From assembly GCA_015501055.1 (NCBI GenBank), contig JADNYV010001023.1, positions 1-10,618 on the forward strand: 10,618 bases of DNA, read 5' to 3'. Origin of the DNA: Mucidula mucida. Lineage: Eukaryota; Basidiomycota; Agaricomycetes; Agaricales; Physalacriaceae. Made by a program: the position numbers and the translations under genes. The notes under the pieces are model-generated. The model had not been told where the DNA came from, searched no databases, and saw nothing but the letters and a program-made list of their open reading frames with translations. Within the stretch, counting starts at the first letter, position 1. Every line of letters starts with the position of its first letter. Below are positions 1 to 8,215 of the stretch, in pieces.

Positions 1-1633
1 TCTAAGCAAATCTTCCTCGTTCCAGATCAGCTGGATTGGGAGCGTACAGGTCCTCTGTCTGGGCTGTTCTGGCATTCCGGGCGGCTACCCAATGGACCAC
101 GGTTATTTGTGGGTCATTTTGCATTGTTTATGCCCTATGTGTCTAACCATACGATTTAGCCGCTGGGTCATGCTATCAGGTTCTCTTCTCCTTATGTTCT
201 GTCTCGTCATGACATCGTTCTGTAGGGAGCAGCAGTTTTGGCAGGTATGGTTTCTTCCCAGCCGTAGATTCTCCATGCCTACTCACATAAATGTTCCTTG
301 CTAACGGTCTCGGACTTGGTATAGCAGTGGGCATGCTCTATGTACCAGCCATTGGCGTACTGTCGCATCACTTTAAGAAACGGCGGTCATTAATGATGGG
401 ACTCGCACAAGCCGGCTCCTCCGTCGGCGGTCTTGTTCATCCAATCATGCTCAATAACCTCTTTCATGGTTGTCTTGGCTTTGCGTGGGGCGTCCGCGTT
501 AGCGCTCTCTTCAATCTTGTGGTTCTCATCATCGCGAACCTCTTGATGACCACTCGATTACCCGCTCGCCCTAAGGATACGACTTTCAACAAGCAGATCA
601 TGTACTGGAAGAGCTTCTCACCAACAAGGTTTATGTACTAGCCACTCTCAGCATCTTCATATTGTACTGTGGCGTCTACTTCCCAACATTCTTCTCCAAC
701 TCGACGCAGTGGAGAATGGTTTGAGCGAGAGTTTGGCTTTCTATTCAGTATGTTTTCACTCTTTCTCAGATTTGGGCCATACTCACAAACGGCATCTAGA
801 TCACTCTGCTGAACGGAGTTGGCATACTTGGACAAATAATGCCAACCATCATTGTAGACGGTGTGGGCGTTTTCAACATGATGATTCCATGTGCTCTTGC
901 ATGTGGTGTTTTGATCTTCTCATGGGTGGCCATGAAGGACGCGGCAGGCGTTATATCTATGGCTGTATTCTACGGCTTCTTTGTTGGAGCTGGTGCGCAA
1001 TTCAACGGGTGCGGAGCCGTATTGTTATTCATCAATGTTTCAGTTATCAGCCTCGTAGGCCCAATGATTGCATACCTCACACCGAATGTATCTGATATTG
1101 GTGAGTTTTTCGGCCTGCACCGTCATAGTTTAATAACTCTAAGAATGAAACATCTAGAGCGCGATTAGGTGTGTCGATTGGTATAGGTGGTAAGCTCTTT
1201 TGGGTCTTCGTAATTGCTTACTGAATCTGATCTCATATTCGCAGCTGTTGGCGCCTTGATAGGTATGTATCATATAGCGCACCGATTTGCGCCAAAATGA
1301 CATTACTTTTCTAGGTCCCCCTGTGTGCGGTGCCTTGCTGACCTCGCAGCTGCTTTGGCTCCGGCCAGTCATCTTCAGCGGGGTGTGTAAATCTCGAACT
1401 CTCGACCTTCGACGGCTGATCTATGAGTATAGATTTGTGTGGTCGCAAGCGCAGGAACACTCGCGATAGCGAAATTACTCAGTGACCGGCAAACAAGACG
1501 AACCACGGCTGCCAGTCAGCGCAGAACGATTCCAGAGTCAGATTGGTACTCTGATTCAAGTGACTCTTCGGAAATGAATAACCGTGTGACTGGTCGATTC
1601 GGATTTGGGATGCGTGTACTACCGTTACGGTAG
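1..1633 (+). pseudogene. MCH/MCT-type major facilitator (monocarboxylate-transporter-like), 5' truncated by window, frame-disrupted
   Basis: Family members are 12-segment plasma-membrane carriers for monocarboxylates or related solutes (fungal Mch group). Seen here in order: SWIGS near 40, a GGY..DHGY loop, HHFKKRRSLMMG (the cytoplasmic loop basic motif), GLVHPIMLNNLFHG, GFAWGVRVSA, FNMMIPCALACG, YGFF, GPPVCGALLTS and a hydrophilic C-terminus ending with TAG at 1631-1633. Clean GT-AG introns fit at 109-159, 748-799, 993-1043, 1101-1159, 1190-1244, 1263-1314 and 1383-1432, and each restores family-like sequence. Three lesions remain. The intron starting at 245 should end at 290, but the bases there are AA, not AG. 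One base is missing near 594-597. One base is missing near 694-700. Both frame losses lead to early stops. The first exon lies outside the window. TTCCAG at about 20-25 could also be an acceptor. Family assignment is confident. Pseudogene versus sequencing error is less certain. Confidence 0.8.
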
Positions 1634-2050
1634 ATATATGAACGTAACCCCTTTGTTCAGCACTGAACTCCGTTCAGCGAGTGACGGCGAATCTACATAA
1701 CACACAGTAGCCACTAGCTCAGTTGAGAATTCCAATCACGAGCGTCACCTGCGCCTTGCTCGAACTATCTCAGGCTGCATAGTGATGGACTTTCGTTCTT
1801 GTAATTCTTATCACAGAAGCGCTTGCCGAGCCGAATGCTTTCTTACGCACTCAGTACATTTTCTCACGATCATCTGTTTGCTCAAACAAAACGTTCATGT
1901 ACCAATCTCTCTGGCTCGTCAATCGAGTCATAATTACACTCTCAGGAGTCCTACAGAATCTACACTTTGTCGCGTCCAAGGCCAACATTCAACGAGGGCG
2001 CTTTGATCATCCACTCACTTTGTTCTGGTGTCTTTGCTCTTGGGCTCCTA
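1634..2050 (+). promoter_or_regulatory. Intergenic region, probable promoter of the HMG-box gene
   Basis: No reading frame here looks coding. The stretch contains three same-orientation CTTTGT cores at 1651-1656, 1965-1970 and 2018-2023 (two of them extend to CTTTGTTC). The reverse complement, (A)ACAAAG, is the classical core bound by sequence-specific HMG boxes. It also holds GTTCAG at 1655-1660 and 1673-1678, with the complement CTGAAC at 1663-1668. The placement directly upstream of an HMG-box gene suggests autoregulation, which is inference only. Confidence 0.4.
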
Positions 2051-2060
2051 ATATAAATAT
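2051..2060 (+). promoter_or_regulatory. TATA box of the HMG-box gene
   Basis: ATATAAATAT lies 46-55 bases before the ATG at 2106 and is followed by a CT-rich tract at 2068-2086, a usual setting for fungal transcription starts. If this is the TATA box, the in-frame ATG at 2064 is too close to be in the message, so the start at 2106 is preferred. Confidence 0.6.
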
Positions 2061-2105
2061 GCCGTGCACTTTCTCTCTCCGCTTTCAGAACATCCCTGCG
2101 ACGCC

Positions 2106-2764
2106 ATGCCTTCCTCAGTCTCGTCCTCTACTCGTAGCCGTCGCACCAGGATTCGCACCACAGCCCCTAGCACTATCCCGCGCCCTCCCAACTCCTTCAT
2201 CCTCTTCCGCCAGGAATACGCCCGCCTCTACGCTGGCTCAAAAACTCTCCAGAGCAACGTGTCGAAAAGCGCTGGAGAGGCGTGGCGCGCCTTCTCCGAC
2301 GAGGATAAGCAGTACTACAAGGCTCTAGCCGCTGTGGAAAAGGAAAAGCATGCGAAGAAGTACTCAGACTACAGATTCAGGCCGCAGAAAAAGGAGGTCA
2401 AGGATGATACGACGAGGACCATTGAGACGACGGTCGACTCGCAGCAGGTTTGGACCTACGCCCATTACCATTCGGCCCTTTATGAAACGACGCCACTCCC
2501 CCAACCCGGCCCATCTGCACAACAAATGGATGCTGGCCACGTCACACCCTACTTCCCCGAAACGTATTGGTCATCCTCTTCGCCTCCCGCTCACTACATC
2601 CATCAGCCTCTACAAGTTCCTGTACGTTTCATAACTTATGGTTGATGACGACAAGTGTATTCTAACATGACTCATAGCAGACCTCCGACAAGACGTTCGA
2701 GGATTTTGGTTATGTCCAGTTCTTTGGCATCCTTCTGCCCGCTATTCAACCTTTCGAATGGTGA
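2106..2764 (+). CDS. HMG-box transcription factor, MATA_HMG type, two exons
   Basis: The predicted nuclear DNA-binding protein has 200 residues: exon 2106-2621, intron 2622-2677, exon 2678-2764. A single HMG box spans roughly residues 24-92. It opens with IPRPPNSFILFRQEYA and continues through the helix-2 pattern SKSAGEAWRAFSDEDKQYY to a basic KHAKKY..YRFRP end, all typical of fungal MATA_HMG boxes. The N-terminus is short and Arg/Ser rich. The C-terminal half is Pro, Ser, Tyr and Gln rich, as in many activation regions. The intron has donor GTACGT, a CTAAC branch-like site and a tandem acceptor TAGCAG, so residue Gln173 may be included or skipped. Retaining the intron gives a stop at 2643-2645 after a few extra residues. 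The start at 2106 (context ACGCCATG) follows the TATA box. The fungal HMG family includes mating and development regulators; the exact role cannot be told here. Confidence 0.85.
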
Positions 2765-2969
2765 CCTGGAACTATGGGATATTGCCGATGGGCAAAACAG
2801 ACGACGGCGAGTTCCCATAACATAAAAACTTCCCAGCTTACGCCCCAAGCATATTGTATATTACTTCCTACCTACATACCTACCCTCCTCCAAACTTTGC
2901 ACTTGTTTTAGTAGTTCTACGTCTATGATCATCGTGCATTGTAAATATGTTGTCTCCGTTCAACTTAAC

Positions 2970-2975
2970 AATAAA
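2970..2975 (+). terminator. Polyadenylation signal of the HMG-box gene
   Basis: A perfect AATAAA lies about 205 bases after the TGA at 2762-2764. The sequence between is AT-richer and non-coding, with a short CCTA/CATA-rich tract at 2867-2886. No other perfect AATAAA was noticed in this 3' region. Confidence 0.5.
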
Positions 2976-2988
2976 CCATATACACCAG

Positions 2989-3282
2989 TCAACTACGAAT
3001 CGCATCGCGTCTCGGCCCTCTAACCAATATCCTCAACTTCAGGGCCTCCATCCTCCCCACCTCAAGCCCCCATCTCGGCGGTAACCAAGGGACAACCGCC
3101 AATGACGCCTCTATGCATCCATCTTCTCCACGCGTAGTGCGGCCTCCTGCTTCGTCCACGGGTCGACAATAGCGCAGCCATAACACATCTTCCGACTCAA
3201 ACCAATGTATGGCGTGTGCACGACGCGGGATATAAGATATGTCTAGTCAGCAGGAGACGGCGAGGGAAATGGAAGAGGATAC
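2989..3282 (-). pseudogene. Minus-strand coding remnant with a C-x-x-C exon, possibly a fungal deaminase-like relic
   Basis: One frame on the minus strand from 3242 to the TAG at 3111-3113 encodes 43 residues with the segment PYIGLSRKMCYGC and a helical, charged end. A 40-base GT-AG intron (3243-3282, donor GTATCC, acceptor CTGACTAG) could join it to an upstream open frame. After a shift of one base, another frame (down to 2989) continues with VVPWLPPRWGL. The order IGxS[KR]xxCxxC, then about 30 residues, then PWxPP resembles fungal zinc deaminase-like proteins of the OTT_1508 type. The required His-Ala/Cys-Glu motif was not found upstream, so the resemblance is weak. It could instead be the last exon of an unrelated gene. 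The 80-residue ATG frame at 3299-3541 (-) may belong to the same decayed locus. Confidence 0.3.
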
Positions 3283-3628
3283 GTCGGCGGAACGACTATC
3301 AAACTGCTTTGTCAACTCTCCCGCTGACTGACAGTACGCCCGTTTTATCCACATGATCGCCGCCGATGCGACGGTCCTTCAGTACGGCGACCAAAGGTTC
3401 TGATTCGTCGACATGCTCGATGTACATTGAGATAATTTTCGGTGAAATGTGTACGACGGCCGTGATAGCTAGTCCACAGTTGAGAGACACAACGCCAACG
3501 GTCATATCGTTGATGTCTATCGATGGCGTACACTGTTCCATAGCAGTCAGTGTAATAGTCTAGTCGACATAGAGGGATATCATTCGAGAAATCATGCTGA
3601 TAGCATATAGAGTATCAAACTAGATACA

Positions 3629-6600
3629 CTATTGTCCGCCAAGTGCAACACTAGAGAAGTCCTGTTCACTGTCCCTGTTAGCATTGCGCGCCGAGCTGGC
3701 CTTGAAATCTGCGCGTGCATCCTGTAAACATGCATCAGCACCTGAACCATACCATAGAAAAGATCTAACTCACCTCAAAAATCTTTGGCCATGGTACATA
3801 ATTTACCGGCGGTGGCGCATCTTGACAACCCTCGATATCCCACTTGAGAGTAGCTGTGACAGTATGCAATGAATACGGGGGTAAGTTCATGACCTTCCGT
3901 CCTCCCAACCCAACGTGCATGGTACAATAGTGTTTAGCATACATCTGAATCGCTTGTGGCGACAGCGAGAATGAAACGAGGTCATCAAGACAGCGGAGCC
4001 AGCGGTCAACGTGGACGACCTTCGCCAGCTTCCATAGTTTGGACTGCTGGTTTATATCGGAGAGGAGCAGCACCTTGCAGATTGTCGTTAAGTTTGTGGG
4101 TCTGCCGAGGTCATCCAAGGCACGTTTGTACGCATCCGGGTCATGATGTTCTAGAACAGCTAAACCGTCAATGTAGGAGGCGGCCAAGTATCCAGTATCA
4201 CGTGGCGCCCAGAGGTGAAGTGGGTATACATCTGGGTGCGCGCTCGCACCCCACGCCCACCCGAAGTCCATGTTGGCCGAAAGACCATTCAACCAGGATC
4301 GTTCGAGGAGCCCAGCGCAAACACATCCTATGGCGGCAGAGTGACACCCATCTACCGAGTTTGACTGCAGCAGATATGAGAGGACATTGCTGAGAATCTT
4401 GACAGTGTTATCGGGTCCTTGAAGAGCAACATGTAGGACTTTCTGAATGATCTCTGGGGTGAGCCAGGAGGAATTATGGCTCTGGGTTCCAGCCCGACGG
4501 AGATGCCAGTTCAGACCATCGAAGACGAGGAAGACAATGATACTCTCATCCTCCAGCGTTATGACCGAGCCTGTTCCAAATGCGTCCGAGTTCATTACGT
4601 TCTGGAGAGCTTTTATGACAGCAAGGTCGAAACCACCATGGCGGAGAGGAACATGAATTCCGTTTGTATGCTGCAATCCGCAGATGGTATCCAAAAGGTC
4701 ACGGAAGAGAGATGGTAGCTCTTTGAGGAGAACAGCGTCATCGGCAACCCACGTCCTATGAAGAGTAGAAGTCCGTTGAATAGACGGAGTCTGGATCATG
4801 CAAAGAAGCAAGAAGAAATCATCTGGCAGTTCGTGGGTGTGATCTTCGCGTGAACGTACGGCGTTAGGGAAGCCCACATGTGTCACCCATTTCAGAACAG
4901 AAGGGAGCATATGTTCCGACAATGCTGACCCAAAATGACGACCTTCCAAAGTAGCTTCATACAAATTGACACTCAGCGGAGGCATGGATCGTTGCAGAGG
5001 AAACGTCAGAAGCGGCGGGCTGTTGCCGTCGCAGTTGAGCCGGTCGCATTCGTGTATTGGTAGGAGAATGCATCTCAAAAGCTCTGACCAAAGTCGTGAA
5101 GGCGTCTCGTGGTCAATTTCAAGCCACCAAGCACCTGAACTCAAGGACGTGGCGAATATCTTGCCCCAGAGGAGAACATCCAGCTGGGTCTGGTGGTGGA
5201 CGTGATCGATGAGGTTTCCTTTAATGAGTTTTTGGGCCGCAGCAGGATGACGGCAGCATGCCGCATAGTAGCTCGACTCCTGAGAACTTGTTGTGAGCAC
5301 AGATTGGGGGTCCTGCGTTTCAAAGCGAAGAGCGGCGCGCTCAAACCTCTCAAATCGGTCGACAGGCTGGTCAAGTTGAAACTGATCGTTTATTGCTTTC
5401 ACAACAGAGATACCCTCCGGTCCCGACCGACCGATAAACGGAACACTAGGGAGGGGCAGAGCACTGAATGCCTGAAGGATAATGTTTTGCACTGAAAGGT
5501 TCGGCGTGGTGTTAAAGAGACAAGCCAGCGCCGACACGTCGAGAACATCAGCTTGACGTTCAACCATTTCCAGCTCAATGTCGGGCAATGAAGTAGGTAG
5601 TATAGACGTCGGCGTACGCTGAGAATGAAAGAAGTTCATGTATTGTTGGCGGATGAACATAAACGCGGCAAAGGAGTGGATGGAGAGCGGCGTCTTGTAC
5701 GCACAATCCGGGTAGAATACGGGAAGAACGTTGGTAACGGAGTACACGCCAAAAGCACCGGTAGCGATGATCGCCATGTGCGCCGCCATGACAGTGCTCA
5801 AAGAGCAGAGGTATATGACAAGACCAACGAAAAAGAGCCCCAGTGCGGCGTGCATGAGGACAGGGAGAAGCTCTATGATGAGTGGGACGCGCCACTTCTT
5901 AAGAGCCTTATAGCGGAAGTGTCGAACTCGGCAGCGACTCCGAGGAGAGCCTGTCGACGCGACAGAGAGGTATTGGTGAATCCACTGCTTGGCCAAAACA
6001 GCAAGTAGCGTGGTGGACAAACTGAGTCCAAGGCTCATAAACCAGAGTGCGTTCACCCAAAAGTCGGAGGTCTGGAGTGGGAAGGACGTGACCGCAGGTG
6101 GTACAGCGTCGACTGCTTCGGCTCCGTGAACTGTAGCACGCTGGACGCTGACCATCTCTGCTATGAGCGAGTTTGTGACTCGAGCAAGGTCCAATTGTAG
6201 GGACTTGCAAGTCGTCGTGACAAAAGTTGTTACGACGCCTGAGAACAGCGCGGCCTTCAATCAAATATCAGGGTATGTAGACAAACGACGACGGGATACA
6301 ACTCACGAAAACAAGAAGCATATCCAGTCCTTCGCGCCATCCGGCGACCATCTCAATATCGATCTGAGTGGCCTCGTCTCCATACACGCGCCAAACCCTA
6401 GCCTTCGGGGACCATTCCTCGTATATAGGGTCGGGCGCGTATTTCTGCTCATAATCGAAGGGATCGTGGACAGCTACGCGTGCGAATGAGTACATAAAGA
6501 AATATATATTGTCTTGGGCGTACTTGGTCTCGTGTGAGATGGCGGCGAGGAGCTAAAGCCTGGGAGGGCCGATGTCCTACTGAAGAGAGTCGAGGACGGT

Positions 6601-6677
6601 GTGTTGCTGATACCAGCAGGGCTTATTGGCGGGATACTTGACGTTGAGTCTGGACGACTGTGTCCATCAGGCTGCAT
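3629..6677 (-). CDS. DUF6535 domain membrane protein, four exons, about 964 residues
   Basis: Exons (minus order): 6677-6524, 6473-6307, 6254-3774, 3721-3629. Introns are 50, 52 and 52 bases, all GT-AG. The N-terminal ~50 residues are Ser/Pro rich and probably cytosolic. The DUF6535 domain spans about residues 70-290. It starts at FDYEQKYAPDP, has ARVWRVYGDEA, MVAGWREGLDMLLVFAALFS across the exon 2/3 join, then WVNALWFMSLGLSLSTTLLAVLAKQWIHQY and FRYKALKKWRVPLIIE. Membrane segments fall near 103-121, 173-195, 230-257 and 263-287. The remaining ~675 residues are soluble-looking, helical and unrecognised. The last exon adds 30 polar residues; without splicing the frame stops three residues after the donor site. 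The start is taken at the ATG at 6675-6677 (A at -3). The frame is open further up to a GTG but meets TAA before any ATG. Function of the family is unknown; it is commonly amplified in Agaricomycetes. Confidence 0.85.
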
Positions 6678-7291
6678 CCTGGCAGGCCTGAGATGAGACG
6701 TGGGGGCAGTAGAGTTCTTACGTGTGGCGGTATGGACATGATGGTATGGCTTTAAGTCGGACCGAGGAGCCGGGTAAGTGAGGCGTGGTGATCGATGGTT
6801 GACAATAACGCAATTGTTAATGTCGTAAGAGGCAGTGAGTGTGGCGGTTTGTATTGTCTTTCGCGGTGCCACTTATGATTTTGCCCATATCGGGTTGGTG
6901 GTGAGTAAGCAGAAGGCAATCAGGGCGATCTGAAAGCAGTACATTGTTAGTAGGGCGATGGCGACCAAGATAGTCATGATCTTAGCAATTCTGAGAGATA
7001 GTACACCTCCCCGGAGGAGACATATTATCAATTGCGCCACACCAGACATACCATTCGCGAATCATTTCTGATGAGCGCGAGTTTCTGATCTCAGAGTTCT
7101 GCTTGACTTCCATCACATCTGTCAGAGCCTTCACATGTCACACGTGGACATAATGATTACTTGCCACAGGCATTAGATTAGTTGAATAGGGTATACATGA
7201 TCCGGCGATATCTAGATGATAGGATGAAACCTTCAAGTTGGAGTTTAGCAATCGTCCATGATCAAACCGTGAAGTCTCTATACCTGAAAAA
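6678..7291. other. Gene-poor interval between DUF6535 gene and homeodomain-like gene
   Basis: Both flanking genes read on the minus strand, so this holds the 3' end of the homeodomain-like transcript and the DUF6535 promoter. No clear TATA box or AATAAA was seen on the minus strand. The frame at 6678-6872 (-) is open into the DUF6535 gene and Pro/Ser/Arg rich, but has no ATG. A short ATG frame of 43 residues begins at 7113 (-), without recognisable motifs. Confidence 0.5.
6873..6977 (-). CDS. Very short hydrophobic reading frame, unrecognised
   Basis: ATG at 6975-6977 to TAA at 6873-6875 gives 34 residues, of which about 24 form one membrane-like segment (TILVAIALLTMYCFQIALIA). The frame stays open upstream of the ATG for at least 13 codons, so it could be an exon of a decayed membrane protein. 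A CTGCTTTCAG stretch inside it also looks like a splice acceptor. It lies about 200 bases upstream of the DUF6535 start on the same strand and could be an upstream frame in that leader. A chance frame cannot be excluded. Confidence 0.2.
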   Translation of the reverse strand: MTILVAIALLTMYCFQIALIAFCLLTTNPIWAKS

Positions 7292-8176
7292 CTACCCTTC
7301 CGCAAAATACGAGGAAGGGGGGAAGTACTTCCTGCTTCCAGAGCGACGTGCCGTCAGAAGGCAAAGATCATTCGTCAACCAAGAAAAGAACACATCCGGA
7401 TCCCAGTGCAAACGGCCAATGTTTCCGTTACATGTGAGATAGTAAAGGGCATCCTGTCTGATGCGTCGCCGCTTACGAACGGTGTTGTCCATGGCGCTAG
7501 ATTGATAAACAATCGACTTCGCTTCATTGTGTGACTCCAGACTTTCTGGAGATCGCCGTTCAAATGTCCTTCGAGTGTCAAACCAATTCTTTATTTCGGT
7601 TTGGGTCCTACTTGAACATTAGTTCTGCGCCTGAAAGAGAAACAAAAAAATTTACCACCCGATGAGGCGAGAAATAGCATCAATTCCGCGCGGCCAATCC
7701 TCAGGATATGGCGTCAGAATTGTGAAGATCACTTCGCAGACAATCATACAAGCAAATTCGCTTGTTACAACCTGATTATCGCCGACCTCTAGCGCGTAAC
7801 GCAGGAATTTTATGCTCCAGTGCTTGTTGTTATAGTCCGAACCTGGTTCGAAGCAGACAACATTCGGCCACAAGACTGTCGAAGCGGAGTATTCGTGCGA
7901 TTCGAGGTGCCGAAACCAGTCCGGTTCGTTCAAAATCTTGTCCGTTGCATGTCTTCTGAAGGCTGACTTATTTGCCCGAATGAAGAGGGGCCACACGTCC
8001 TTATTTTGGACAGTGTCCCACGTCTGATCATAGGTTGGCGGTAGTGCAGTGTCTGGCCGGACAATGTAGCGCGTTAGAGGTGCCGGCGAAGGTAGGGGTG
8101 ATGAGAGTGGCGGTTGCTGCCGCCGCATGAAGTTTGGTAGAATGGAACGGAGGGACAAAGAAGGTCTTGAAGACAT
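7292..8176 (-). CDS. Divergent TALE-like homeodomain protein, two exons, 278 residues
   Basis: Exons: 8176-7656 and 7607-7292; the 48-base intron has donor GTAAAT, branch-like AACTAAT and acceptor AAGTAG. The start is ATG at 8174-8176 in the strong context ACACCATG. The N-terminus (1-35) is Ser/Pro/Arg rich. Residues 36-135 are unrecognised. Around 140-190 there is a homeodomain-like region: a hydrophobic helix 1 (CMIVCEVIFTIL), the TALE hallmark PYP at 156-158, a second helix (RGIDAISRLIGW), and the recognition helix TEIKNWFDTRR at 177-187. W48, F49 and R53 equivalents are kept, but the invariant N51 is Thr185. Spacing from PYP to WF is two residues longer than usual. A basic block RKRRRIR (218-224) is a likely nuclear signal. 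The C-terminal 50 residues are unrecognised. The intron splits the homeobox just before the recognition helix; retaining it gives TAA immediately. Homeodomain relatedness is inferred from motif order only; DNA binding is doubtful given the missing Asn. Confidence 0.6.
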
Positions 8177-8208
8177 GGTGTTATTGCCATTTCTGCAGAG
8201 CGCTCGTC

Positions 8209-8215
8209 ATTTATA
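8209..8215 (-). promoter_or_regulatory. TATA box of the homeodomain-like gene
   Basis: On the minus strand TATAAAT reads from 8215 to 8209, 33 bases before the ATG at 8176. The resulting leader would be only a few bases long, which matches the strong ACCATG start context and supports 8176 as the true start. Confidence 0.55.

Noticed and set aside
709..1095. 128-codon plus-strand frame overlapping the transporter
   Set aside because: Its first residues (ENGLSESLAFYS) are true transporter sequence, but from 748 it reads through an intron and then the wrong frame; splicing at 748-799 gives the family sequence.
2064..2105. Upstream in-frame ATG extending the HMG protein by 14 residues
   Set aside because: It lies only 4-13 bases after the TATA box, so it should be outside the message.
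3612..3627. GTATC-AAACTA-GATAC inverted repeat after the DUF6535 stop
   Set aside because: Only a five-base stem; too weak to call a structured element.
6678..6872. N-terminal extension of the DUF6535 protein up to 6872
   Set aside because: The extension begins at GTG directly after TAA and has no ATG; the ATG at 6677 has good context.
7182..7442. 86-codon plus-strand frame
   Set aside because: Antisense to the second exon of the homeodomain-like gene and without any motif.
2106..8176. Calling the region a mating-type locus
   Set aside because: No divergent HD1/HD2 pair and no pheromone or receptor gene; proximity of HMG and homeodomain-like genes alone is insufficient.
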